Shown in pieces: positions 36,097-50,053 of a stretch of DNA of 64,000 nt (position 1 is its first letter; every line of letters starts with the position of its first letter). The translations under genes were made by a program, and so were the position numbers. The notes under the pieces are model-generated. The model saw only the letters and a list, made by a program, of their open reading frames with translations, was not told the DNA's origin and searched no databases. The stretch spans positions 1,302,001-1,366,000 of the forward strand of contig JBLDXI010000002.1 of the NCBI GenBank assembly GCA_047495785.1, in the 5' to 3' direction. The DNA is from Lepidodermella squamata (lineage: Eukaryota; Gastrotricha).

Positions 36097-37067
36097 GAGC
36101 TGTGAGACTACCGGTTGCGGAACATTTCTTGTTCCTCCAGTGCTAGGATAACTGCGGAGAAGGACAGCGTATCTTACAGGTTTGTTTTAAAGACTCCTGC
36201 TGGGCCGCAAGTTAGTCCAAGGCTTTGGATAGATCATTGCACTTATTATGAGCTGCAACTGCGTGCCACTTTTTCGCAAGTGATATCAGGCTACCGCTCG
36301 TCGATTGATGTTCGCAAAACCAAACTGGTCTATCCACAAAAAATTATATTCGAGGCGAGGCTTCAACTATTTACCGAGGCAGCATTCGAAGACGTACCCA
36401 TGATCGTGGTTATTTTGCAAGCAGATTCTTCTAACCAGTAACGTGGATTGGTGTAACAAAGCCCTCTTTCTATAGTACGTCTCATGCCTCTTTCCAGTCT
36501 TCTGGTTATATAATTCAATCGGTAGCTACTATTTCCTTGAAAAGATGGCGTTGGGCGAAAGGCGCGCGAGCCAAAAATCTTGCTCGGCCGTAGTAATATG
36601 ATGCGGCAAGATTTGTCGCGATATAAGCCTAATATAAATTATTAAATTGCTCTTACAATATTTTATTAATGAAATCAACATAACAATATTGACTTTTACT
36701 TCATTCAACCTTAACCGAAGAATCGATCATATTTCCAGTTTTTTCATGACATTTTTTGCGTTTTTTGCTGCGATTTATGCCCATAACTCAGCATCCTCAA
36801 GTCAGAAATAGAAACTGGGACATGAGCCATCATCAGCCAAGTTTTACTCGAATGCAGACATTTACTAATTCAATTTTTGTGGCCATCGCCTGACGTTTGC
36901 GATTGTTTTATCGACTTTCATGATGTCAGCTGTTTGATACCTATATACAAATTGCCACGTAAGCGGAAGATGACTCAGCACTCTGAGCGCATCATTCCTA
37001 TTGCCTATTGCTCCTAGATTTTCGTTTATGGTGGGTTCCCAGATGAGTCCTGAATTATTAAAACCTT
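36097..37067 (-). mobile_element. Degenerate LINE remnant, internally deleted copy (B)
   Basis: Sister of the element at 25170-27228. The 81 bp at 36097-36177 match 25170-25250, and 36179-37067 match 26351-27228 with few substitutions and small indels (for example an extra ~24 bp near 36,470). The 1,100 bp encoding RT motif 4 and the thumb in copy A is absent and replaced by a single base. No intact frame remains. Confidence 0.85.
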
Positions 37068-37511
37068 ATATTCAGCAAATTTAAGCACAACTTTAGCTAT
37101 TCGTATTTCCACGTTAAGTCTGCGATTCAATTCGCCCGAGCAACCTAATAGTTGTTGAATTTCCCGCTTGCTTCGCACACGTGCTCCTTGAGCTAAAAGA
37201 AATATACTGGAGAGGCGATGATCGATGGTCGAGAGCCGTCGTCTCGAATTTCCTTGCAGCGTAACGATTGTGGCATGCCATAACTAGTCTCTGGCGCGTG
37301 GACATTTATTTAAGATCATCCTGTTTTTCTTCTTACGGAGTGGGGTAGTTGAACTCAGTGGGAGATCTGTCACTACTACTACCCTATGCGCTATCCATAT
37401 TTTTGTGTGTTTACTGGGCGTCTAATTCCTTATTATGATTCATAAGGTTGATGTATTCGCCATTCGGAATCATTCAGAACTCTATGTTACAATTTTGTAT
37501 TCTCTAGTTTC
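37068..37511. other. Short intergenic region upstream of STIM
   Basis: Nothing beyond a random-looking minus-strand frame (37114-37305). It probably contains the STIM promoter and 5' UTR. Confidence 0.5.
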
Positions 37512-40098
37512 ATGGTATATTTTATATTTGTGCTAATAACTGTTTTCGGCTTTAATTTCTTGAATCACCAATGCAGTAAGTTACATATCAATACATGAAG
37601 TCACTTCTTTAATTCGTTTCACTCTTCAGGAGTTTTTGCGCATTCGACATGCTCAGATACTGACACTAAGTGCGCTTTCTATGCATCTCAGGAGTACGAT
37701 GCAATCCAGTGGTTGCATGCGTACCTTGACGATGACAAGGACGGAGAGATAGATCCGTTGGAAAGTGCTGAGGTTTGTTTATAAGCCCCAGTAACATGTA
37801 TTCATTCATAATGTTATCGATATTAGTTTTTGGTTAGTGAACTCGAGAAGAATTCGCGAGAAGTTTCCTCCAAGCAAACGAGCTTTCACCGTAACGACTC
37901 CCACATAAGTGTCGAGGAGCTATGGCAGAGCTGGGTAACATCCAAGCGTATGTATTTTCCTGTTGTATTACATTATGAATTAATTTCCGAATTAATTCAG
38001 CTCACAACTGGACTACCGATGACGTTGTGCATTGGCTCGAGTTTGTTGTCGAATTACCGGAGTATTCGGCGACATTTCGGGAGCAAGAGATCAGAGGATC
38101 AACACTTCCATTGTGAGTAACGTTCAAATTTCGGATGTTCTTAAATATTAAATAATTTTCTATTTAGAATTGCTGCCAACTGGAATCATTTTGCGTCCGC
38201 TATCCTCCATATTCGTAATCCGATTCACAAGCGCAAATTGATTATAAAGGCCCAGGATGTGATACTATTTGGCCCACCTATAATTTCGACTTGGCTTATC
38301 ACTGTCTTGTTGGAAATTCTAGCCGCCTTTCTTGTTGTTGGCGTGACGTTTTTCATATTCTACCGCCGCCACTCCCGAGGCGAGATTGAAAAATTGAAAA
38401 ACGAACTAGAACATTTGAAAGAAGCCGAGGGCTTGCTGAGTGACATGCAGCGCAGACTCGACGCTTTGCAAAAAGATGCAACCCAACCCACGCGCCAAAT
38501 GAGCCGTAAAGATACCCTCAGCGACAACCCGATCTTCACTGTTGGTGGCACGCCTGAATTACTCCGTCTTGCTTCGGTCGATTTAGAAGAAGCGCGTCGG
38601 GAAGCTGAAAGGTTGGGCGAGGAACGTCGTGCTACTGAGGAAAAATTAACGCGACTGGAATTGGCGGAAGAAGAACTAGAGCGTCTTCGTGATCTTCTCA
38701 GTAAAATGGAACATGATTTGGAGGTGACTAGTAACATTAAGCAGCCTGATGTATTGGAGCAGTTGTTAACTACCACTTATCAAATTGAGTCTCGGTGGCT
38801 CGAAACTCGGCTCGGTGAGGCCCAACGTCGCATGGCTTCTGCTCGTGAGGCTTGCGAGAAAATGGGCCGTAAGCAATCGCATATTTTTGGTATCCTGCGC
38901 GTCAGTCACTCCACACTTCATGACGTTGATCGAACCGTTCTGGAAGCAAGGTAATACTATAGAAAACTCGAATAATCATAACAACTTATTGCTTATTAGG
39001 TTTACAAGGTAGAGTTGCTCTATATCTTATTGACATCTTTGTAACGCTTTCTATTTCTATTCAATCGTAGCTAACATTGATTGAAATGTTTCTGTATTTC
39101 AGACTTGCTCTGGATAATGTTCGAGCCGACGTTGAGGAACGGCTGGATCGCTGGAACCAGATTGAAGAACTAACCGGTTTTCACATCATTAACCAACAAG
39201 GTGAGGCTTGCTCGTAGAATGTTTAGTCACTTCGTCTTTGAACCGTAGCGTTGAATTATAGCGTTGGATGAGATGCATAAGTTGGCAACAGGTATTAGAC
39301 AGAAATTTGCCAATAAATCGTGTAGCTTTCACATCTCTCCTGAAACCAATTCACATTTTTTCCCGCGAGTGACGTTATTATAGTAACAACGAAAATAACA
39401 ACCAATTGGCGTAATTTATTTACCAGACTCATTGCTGCTCAATTTGAAATTGCGGCCAAAGCGTGAGTGATTTCCACGGGAATCATTTGAGTTTGGTGGT
39501 GATAGATACGCGTGTGGCTTTATTAAGTAACTTTGGGATTATTTTATCTCACTGCCATTTGCTATTTCTTATGATTTGGCAAAAACTTGAATTTTATTTG
39601 TTTTCTAGCTTTGAACGTGAGATCAACTTCAATGCCCCGTTTTGGATCTATGATGCTAAGAAAACCTCCCAGTGGATTATTCGATACACCTCTAAGCGAA
39701 TCAAGGTGAGTACCAAATTTTGAATTTTTTCTGGTTAATAATTCAGTTTAATTAGCTTTGATGACGACAACATCTCTGGAATTCACAAACCTAACTCGTT
39801 TGTTAGAAACACTTCCCGCAACACACTGACCCGTGAATCACGGCGGGATTCGTGGATTAGCAGCGAGCAGTCTGGCAGTCGCGAATCTGGCGATGCTGCT
39901 GGTCATCAACCGGACCCATCCACAATCGCGACCTCATTGAAAGTATCGTCTGCTGAAAAATCCCAGCCCCTCTCCTCCTCGCCGTCTTCTCAGCTACTGG
40001 TTTCCTCAGCTGCACCTAGCAGTCCTCAACCTCAAGCCTCCTTAAATTCTAGTAGTAGTGGGGGTAGTCTTAGCGGTAAACGTCGCCAGGCTCCATGA
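37512..40098 (+). CDS. STIM: Stromal interaction molecule (STIM), ER calcium sensor
   Basis: Nine exons: 37512-37575, 37630-37772, 37827-37947, 38001-38112, 38168-38950, 39103-39200, 39427-39462, 39609-39705 and 39756-40098. They sum to 1797 nt (598 residues). STIM senses ER calcium and opens Orai channels at ER-plasma membrane junctions. Exon 1 encodes a signal peptide (MVYFIFVLITVFGFNF). A canonical EF-hand loop DDDKDGEIDPLE lies at about 55-66. The hidden EF/SAM region includes FHRNDSHISVEELWQSW and NWTTDDVVHWLEFVVELPEY. The conserved IIKAQDVILFGPP precedes the single TM (about 187-212). Coiled coil 1 follows, then the SOAR/CAD region (about 335-440) with SHIFGILRVSHSTLHDVDRT and RWNQIEELTGFHIINQQ. 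The Ser-rich tail ends GKRRQAP and lacks a long polybasic end, unlike vertebrate STIM1. Frames of exons 7-9 are fixed by the only stop-free splice phase. Confidence 0.96.
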
Positions 40099-42186
40099 TA
40101 AACCAACTTTGCCAAAAAATATATATAATTTTTAGCATAGAGATAGAGCGTAAATCAGACCTGTGATCTCGCAAGAGCGGTAATTTGGAGGAGAATAAAA
40201 AATCCACCTTAAAATATTGTGCGGTATTTAAACAATTCACATTCTTATTATCCGTGTTTGCGCGTGTGAATGTTCCGAATTATAACAGCTATTTGATTGA
40301 TTACGGTCGACCATGATATAATATCATATTATACTTCTGATTTCAAGCATGTGTGCGTTGAATTTTTTTGGCTGAAATCCGTTTTTTTGCTCTCCTTTTT
40401 TTATACTCGATCTTTCGCTCTCTTTCTCACCGAACAATCATGCACCAAAAACGGCAAGCTTTAATCACTGTCTTCCCAGAAGCAACTACTTACAACAAAA
40501 CTATTATTATTATTGTTGTGCGTGTGAAGTGTAACTTCGACTAACCAAAGTATATTAAGAACTGTGTTTCAAAGGTATGAAGTCAACAAAAACATCGCTG
40601 AATACTCTGTAAGACCTCTTATATACGGCCTTTGTGCAATACGCTGCAGTATCATGAGTCATTGGAAACAAGCTTGTTGCTATTCAAGAAAAAACACGGC
40701 TGAGACGCAGTTATCGCTATATGAATGAGTCCTTTCAAAATCAAAATATCTGCTACTACTTATAACGACTGTATTATATTATCAATTACGCCCCCGTTAT
40801 TACGATTTTATTTTGGGGAATGATCAACAGGTGAATTCGTTATTCTAGTAAACTACGAAATGTTATTTGTTATTCACTGCTATTATTTATCGAGTGCAGT
40901 TTCATGAGCAATTTTTGGGACATTTTCCATTCATTTTTACTGTTGCCAGGAAGCAAAAAAATGACGTGATTTTTGTGGTCTTGGTTTTAATTCAACTCGT
41001 CATTGTCTATAGGGTCCCGACAGGACTGTTTTGATGTTGTTTTAACCCTTTTCCGGCTGTGTGTCCCGAAATGCGATTGGAACCTCGAACCTGTGTTATT
41101 TCTTTCCTAATCAGTTCTCAAGCCTTATTTATAACCGAAAAACATCGCGTTATGTTTGCAGTAGTTGCCTAAGTCATGCCGTTTGTTTGTGGTTACACAA
41201 ATGTAGAACACCAGAGGCATAATATTTTCATTTATGTATTAATTAAATTAATTGCTATATATCGTAATTAAATTGACGAAATATTGATGAAACGCGCTGA
41301 AAATGAATAAAATAAAATATTTATATTTTGATTCTCAACGGAGTGTTTTTTCTTCTTCAGCTGGCGTGGAATAGTGCCGTCCTTGCCAAGAGCGGTGTGT
41401 CACGAGTTTTTATCTTTCGATCGAGTGCATCTATAAAATCTCCTGAGGCCTTTGTCCAGGGTCAGCCGGCACGGGTGCGATCCGAGTGCAAAAATTAGCG
41501 GGCTTAAATTTATCGAAAAATAATTTCATTATACAGCCCGGTTTTCACACACTATTATATCAAATATTTATCTTCTTTACTTTTGTCGTTCAGACATATT
41601 TATATGTATTCCTTAGCTGGCCAACAGCAGGCAGAAGTAATAATAATAATAATCAGCCGAACGAAAGGTATATCGCGCGTTTTTTGTTCACGTGAAGAGC
41701 TATGTGCACTCTGTTTGTACTTTTCTAAAGCAAGCACACACACCGTAAAACGGCTGTATATAAGGAATACCGAACGTCGTTGCATGTATTCTTATGCAGA
41801 AAAAAACGGCAGATGGTATATCACTGCTCACCCTGGGCTTTTTCTATTATCCAGCCTAGCAATTACCATATCCGCCGCGCCTTGTTTTAATGTTGATCAA
41901 TAGCAGTGATAATAACAATATTATTATTATAATTATGCTCGCTATATATAATAACTATATGCGCGCAATTATAATAATAATATATAGCGCGCATGACTTT
42001 TGCGCAAAATTAAGCGTTTGTTAAATGAGAGCGTGAAACGGAAAAAAACACGCGACCTCACACGTGCACATCACGGTGCACTACATTCGTTCCCGGCGTC
42101 TTACTCACTTCTACAGTCTTCGTGCTGTTATTTGTCGCGCGTTCGTTTGGCTGCCGCTATCTTGTAGTGCGCAACCACGCCGACGG
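40099..42186. other. Intergenic region between STIM and the GH13 gene
   Basis: No gene is supported. It contains the STIM 3' UTR (AATAAA near 40,195), TAA-type microsatellite runs near 41,640, and an AT-rich inverted repeat around 41,936-41,994 (GCTCGCTATATAT against ATATATAGCGCGC). Its last ~150 bp lead into a TATA promoter. Confidence 0.5.
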
Positions 42187-42196
42187 TATATAAACC
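42187..42196 (+). promoter_or_regulatory. TATA box of the GH13 gene, promoter 1
   Basis: TATATAAACC lies about 245 bp before the ATG of first exon 1a, followed at ~25-30 bp by TCATAATTCAGC, a plausible initiator. Inferred from position and sequence only. Confidence 0.5.
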
Positions 42197-42433
42197 GGCT
42201 GATCGGTCATAATTCAGCTTTCAGCTGATAATCTTAAAAATAGTAGTGGCCTAACTAAAAATAGCCATGAATTATTACCAGCTATAAAACCTGACACACT
42301 TACTACCGCTCCCTATAATTAACCTATATATATTTTGAGTGCATTGGCACGATATCAAACATTTTCTTTCGATTTGTATATCTAGCGAAATTTACTTGCG
42401 ATTTGGTGAAAACTTTACTGAAAGGTCCCGGCG

Positions 42434-45204
<2,771 letters not shown>

Positions 45205-45835
45205 ATTAATGTGCTCACAGGACTTGATATATAACACTTTTCTTACAAAAATAATTACGAAAAATTCGGAAAAAAAATCGGTTCTTCTATTCTCGGTGGA
45301 TTATATACGCATTGTACCGTAATTTTACCATTTTTTTAAATATTATTTCAAAGATTTTCTCGAATTTTGTAAAAGTTCTACTCTTACATATGACTACAAT
45401 ACTTTTCGATGAATCGAATTAAAAAATCATGATAAAAAACATTTTCAGTCGTGTTTTTTTGCGCTTTCTTGTTCTGCTAATTTTGTGCATTTTTCTTATA
45501 AATTTTAGCAGTTGTTGAGTTGGAAAATAAACCAAGTAAATTTGTTTATATAGTCCGTCTTTTTGGAGGTCTGAAAAATAGCTGGAAGTCAAGCAGCTAA
45601 AAAATTGAGCAAGCAGAACGAGCTATAAGCTGATATTGTGCTCTTCTTTTAAAGACATCACGGCAGCATGAAGAGCTTGAAACAATGCATTAATTGTTTA
45701 CATGAAATAGCTGCCTTATAATAAGTAATAGTCTGTTAGCATTGCCCATTCAAAGGAAAAATGCCACGTCAGTTTAGCGTTGCAGAGAGCTTCGCGTTTT
45801 CAGGCAGTTAATTTTTTCATTTTCAACGGGGAAAA
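45205..45835. other. Intergenic region between GH13 and cyclophilin 1
   Basis: GH13 3' UTR and cyclophilin promoter sequence. Nothing else is recognised. Confidence 0.55.
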
Positions 45836-46571
45836 ATGAAACTCTTGTTTTTGCTATCTGCTGTCCTGCTGGTGGAAGCTGTTCCTGATGACCAGGTATG
45901 ATCGAAGAAAAATGATTCCCTTTTTCCACTCGATTTTTTTTAAATTAATTCCAGGATCCTCTTAAAGCCAAGGTGACTGACAAGGTTTTCTTCGATATTT
46001 CGATCGGCGGAGAAGCAGCTGGCCGTATTGTTTTGGGACTATTCGGTGACCTAGCGCCAAAAACTGTCTACAATTTCAAAACAATCGCTGCCGGCACAGT
46101 GACTGACAAAAAAACAGGACTTCACCTGACCTACAAAAACGCAATTTTCCACCGTATTATCAAAGATTTTTGCTGCCAGGGCGGTGATATTGTTTCACAA
46201 AACGGCTTTGGTTCTATCACGGCTTATGGTACAGAGTTCCACGACGATGATCCTGCGATTTTGAAGCACACCCAAGGCTACCTGTTGTCCACGGCTCACA
46301 GAGGCCCGAACACAAATGGCTGTCAATTCTCGATTTTGGCTAAGAAAACACCTTGGCTCGACGGCAAACACGTGGTTTTCGGCCGGATTCTCGAAGGATT
46401 CGATATTTACGATGCGATGAATAGGCTCCAGACTGATTTCCAGGATAAGCCCATCAAATCGGTGGTTATTACCGAAAGTGGAATACTACCAGTCGAAGAG
46501 GGTGATAAAAAAGTGAGTTGAACGTCACTAATTCAATTTCTTGCTAACATCTTTATTTTTAGGATCTTTAA
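45836..46571 (+). CDS. ER-type cyclophilin 1 (peptidyl-prolyl cis-trans isomerase, PPIB-like)
   Basis: Three exons, 45836-45895, 45955-46512 and 46563-46571, give 208 residues. It should catalyse proline isomerisation during folding in the ER. Exon 1 encodes exactly a signal peptide (MKLLFLLSAVLLVEAVPDDQ). The 558-nt exon 2 holds the whole cyclophilin barrel. Active-site positions of cyclophilin A are kept as Arg 87 (FHRII), Phe 92, Gln 95, Phe 145, Trp 154 (WLDGKHVVFG) and His 159; the usual Met after the Phe is Cys. The last exon adds only Asp-Leu-stop, so the protein ends KKDL, a weak KDEL-like retention tail. It is the first of three tandem paralogs with the same intron positions. A polyA signal lies at 46623-46628. 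Confidence 0.95.
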
Positions 46572-46938
46572 AGGTTGAATTTTCGGCGTAAAATGGATCG
46601 AACTAATTGCAACTTGTTGATGAATAAAATAGAATTTGCATATTCTTAAGAATTTTTTGGTGTCGCGAATAAAGCAATCCATATTGCCACAGTTTCCCAA
46701 AGAACAATTAAATGTGTCGATGTTTACTACTACGAGCGTATCTAAATTTTGATTTAAATATTAATGCGGCGCTTGCTCAAAGGCGAGACAGGATAAATAC
46801 CTGAATAACAAGAAGCATTTTCTCTGAATTAATCATGAATATTGCAATTTTTATCGGATTATTCCCAAGGATTTGTTGCGCCTTAATACATATCTGTTTA
46901 CAGCATACTTGATACTTTTAAATCGGAATAGCAGCGAG

Positions 46939-47694
46939 ATGAGCGAATTTTTGCTGTCATTTTTTGCTTTGATTCTAGTGATACCTGGATGTTTCGCGAT
47001 TAGTGCAGAACAGGTTGAAATTCCTACCTTAATTTCGAATCATTTTTTTACAGATTTCCCTTCATTTACAGGATCCTATTAACGCCGTAATAACTGATAA
47101 AGTTTACTTCAATATTACAATCGGCCATAGGGAAATCGGCCGCATTGTTCTGGGGCTTTTCGGGGAATTGGCGCCGCTCACCGTCCACAATTTCAAAACG
47201 CTGGCTGAAGGGAAGATTTTCGACGAGGAGACTGGCATTCAACTGAGCTACAAAAACGCGATTTTCCATCGCATTATCAAAGATTTCTGCTGTCAGGGTG
47301 GCGACATCTTAACGCAAGACGGCCGTGGCTTCATCACAGTCTACGGCACGCAATACCACGATGACGATCCGGCTATTTTGAGCCATTTCCGCCCTTACCT
47401 GTTGTCGACAGCTCATCGAGGGCCGAATACCAATGGGTGTCAATTTGCGATTTCGGCTAAACCGACACTGTGGCTTGATGGCAAGCATGTGGTTTTCGGG
47501 AGAATGCTCGAAGGTTTCGATGTTTATGATGAAATGAACCTACTCGAGACGGATGGCGATGATCGGCCCTATACGCCACCTGTGATTGCGGCGAGCGGGA
47601 TTTTACCTATCCAGTCAGATCTAAAATTGGTGAGAGAATTTTTCAGTTCTTCATTTTAAATATTTACCGTTCAAAATCCTTTCAGGAACTCTAG
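46939..47694 (+). CDS. ER-type cyclophilin 2
   Basis: Exons 46939-47013, 47072-47629 and 47686-47694 encode 213 residues. Exon 1 is a signal peptide (MSEFLLSFFALILVIPGCFA). Exon 2, again 558 nt, carries the cyclophilin domain, with FHRIIKDFCCQGGD, GPNTNGCQFAISAK and LWLDGKHVVFGRM. Arg, Phe, Gln, Trp and His of the active site are all retained. The 9-nt last coding exon encodes Glu-Leu-stop, so the spliced protein ends KLEL, a credible KDEL-type signal. Reading through the intron would instead give a non-ER tail. Upstream in-frame frames starting near 46,873 lack a signal peptide and are not favoured. Confidence 0.94.
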
Positions 47695-48057
47695 CTGAAT
47701 ACAGACAATATGTCAAGGTTGAACCAATGTCGCGAGATTTTAACAAAATAAAGCTGATTTTCAAATTTCAAATGTTCGAATCTTTAGTTGAAAGTTGAAA
47801 TTTTAAGATTTTAAAAATAAAAAATCTCTCAAGTTAATGTTGCAGAAAAAAATGCATCTATTGTCTTCATTATTGAGTCCAGTGGAGGCCTTGAGGTTTG
47901 AATACAAAGCAAGCAGAAAGCTCAGTCTTTCTTTGTCAATATGATAATGGAAGCTTTGCGTTCCTTTTTGAAGACACCAGCTTTTATATGAACTTCATGA
48001 ATTTGAGACAGTCCTTAATAAAGAGCCCCAAATAGTCTTAGAATTTCGCTAGAAAAA

Positions 48058-48805
48058 ATGATCCTGATTCTTGGCTCCGTTTTCCTGAGCTTTGCATATT
48101 CGCCTAATTCGCAAGTTCCCGCATCGCAGGTAAATTCGAATAAATTAGAAAACCGTATCGGGCATATCGTATGCATTTCAAAGGATCCGATGAAGGCGAA
48201 GATTACCGATAAAGTATTTTTCGATATCTCTATCGGCGGAAAACCAGTCGGACGTATTGTTTTCGGCCTCTTCGGCGATCTCGCACCGAAAACCGCGTAC
48301 AATTTCAAGAAGATCGCCGAGGGGACGGTGACAGACGAGAAAACTGGGCTCCATCTGACTTATAAAAATTCTATCTTCCATCGCATCATCTTTGATTTCA
48401 CCTGCCAAGGCGGCGATATCGTTTCCAAAAACGGATTCGGTTCAATAACTGTTTATGGTACTGAATTTCACGACGACGACCCCGCGATCCTAAAACACGC
48501 CCATGGTTACTTGCTATCATCAGCTCACAGAGGACCAAACACCAACGGCTGCCAGTTTTCTATTGTGGCTAAAGCAATGCCTCATTTGGATGGCCAACAT
48601 GTCGTTTTCGGGCGCATTCTCGAGGGCTTCAAGGTGTATGATACGATGAATGAAGTCGATACGGATCATAACGATAGGCCCCTGGAACCAGTTGTTATTA
48701 CGGATTGCGGGGTAATTCCAATGAAAGGCGCTCAAAAACAGGTAAGGCAATTATTTATGCGACATTTTTTTCCTTGAATATTTTTATTTTCAACAGGAAC
48801 TATAG
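48058..48805 (+). CDS. ER-type cyclophilin 3, active-site Trp replaced
   Basis: Exons 48058-48129, 48184-48741 and 48797-48805 encode 212 residues. The signal peptide is MILILGSVFLSFAYSPN. The 558-nt exon 2 carries the barrel with FHRIIFDFTCQGGD and GPNTNGCQFSIVAK. The cyclosporin-contacting Trp is replaced by His in AMPHLDGQHVVFG, while the catalytic Arg and the following His remain. The last coding exon gives Glu-Leu-stop, so the protein ends KQEL. Intron 1 is in frame without a stop (reading as an 18-residue insertion), so intron retention is possible, but the splice sites GTAAAT/TTTCAAAG match the paralogs' position. Confidence 0.93.
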
Positions 48806-50053
48806 CAATATCCTGGCATGGAATAATACATATGGATTTTTAATTATTATTTGTCTTCGTGCACCCTTATCGTCTTCAGCAATTTTACGGAAGCAGTGTA
48901 GAATATGAATAATGAGGCGACCGCGCGCGGCAGTTTTTTTTATCAAGGGATAAGCAATCGATATTGAATGTGTGTAAACGCGCCCGCGCGCACTAAGGAA
49001 AAACCGTAAGATGAATCATCGGTGAGTCATCGTGCGAAAGCCACGTAGCAACAAAAAAACAAACCTGTGCACTCACGATGATACCTCCATTTCGTGATGA
49101 AATTTGCAAAAAAAAAGCCTGAAATAAATCGAAAAACGTTTTATTTTCCCCAAAATATTATAACAACGTTACAATTGCACGATTATAAATAAATACGTGA
49201 TATTTATATAATACAATTTTAAGATTTTTTCAGGCAGATATGAATAACAACGGCCTTTCATTCAATTTTATTTCGAAGTGATTGTGTGGTAAACTTCTCC
49301 GTTCGACAACGCGACGAATCTGATAATAAAAGCTAGTAGCGCGGGTCCTGAAAGCACCTCGCGAGGTGAAGCTGCGTAATTTATGTTTCCAGTCTATTCA
49401 AAACCAAAAGAAAAAATAAAACAAAATACTTCTCCGAAATTATAGGCACAATAAAATTTAGTAGCTACCTCTAGCATCGAGTTCTGCAATAGTCCGTCCG
49501 AGGAGGGAAAGAAAGCGAGAAGAATATCAAACACAAAAAAGCAGTTCAAAATGTGCCATCCACCTCATTATTCAGAAAAATAATTTTTCTCACATGGGCA
49601 GCTGTTCAACAACAATAACGTAGGTTTATAATCAAGTGAAGCAGTGGAACATATCAAATTTTTTGAATTCACTCGAAGGGTTCAACCGGTCATCATCATT
49701 ATCAGCATGAAGTAAACAAATAAATCAAAGCGAAAATACGTCGTGGGTCGATCAATTTTTTCCCATTTTTTCAATCTCTCACAACCTCGCGCAATAGAGC
49801 TAAGTTGGCCTATTTCGATACACACACATTTTTTCCTTATTTTTTTTACAATATATGGTTTCTGTTCAGCGACATGGCAAGATAGCTTTATCCTTGGTGT
49901 TATAAAAAAAGAACCGAAATAATTTCGTCGATTATTCAACGCGGCTCCTATTAATTAAGAAATATGGGGGAAAGTAAGAAACCAGTGAAAACAGATGAGA
50001 CAAGCGTTAATTGTATTTTTAAGGAGGATGAGAGATGATAAAAACACATTCAT
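48806..50053. other. Convergent 3' intergenic region
   Basis: It lies between the 3' ends of cyclophilin 3 (+) and DLK (-). AT-rich, no coding signal. One TTAAGGAGGAT motif is at 50019-50029, probably in the DLK 3' UTR. Confidence 0.55.
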
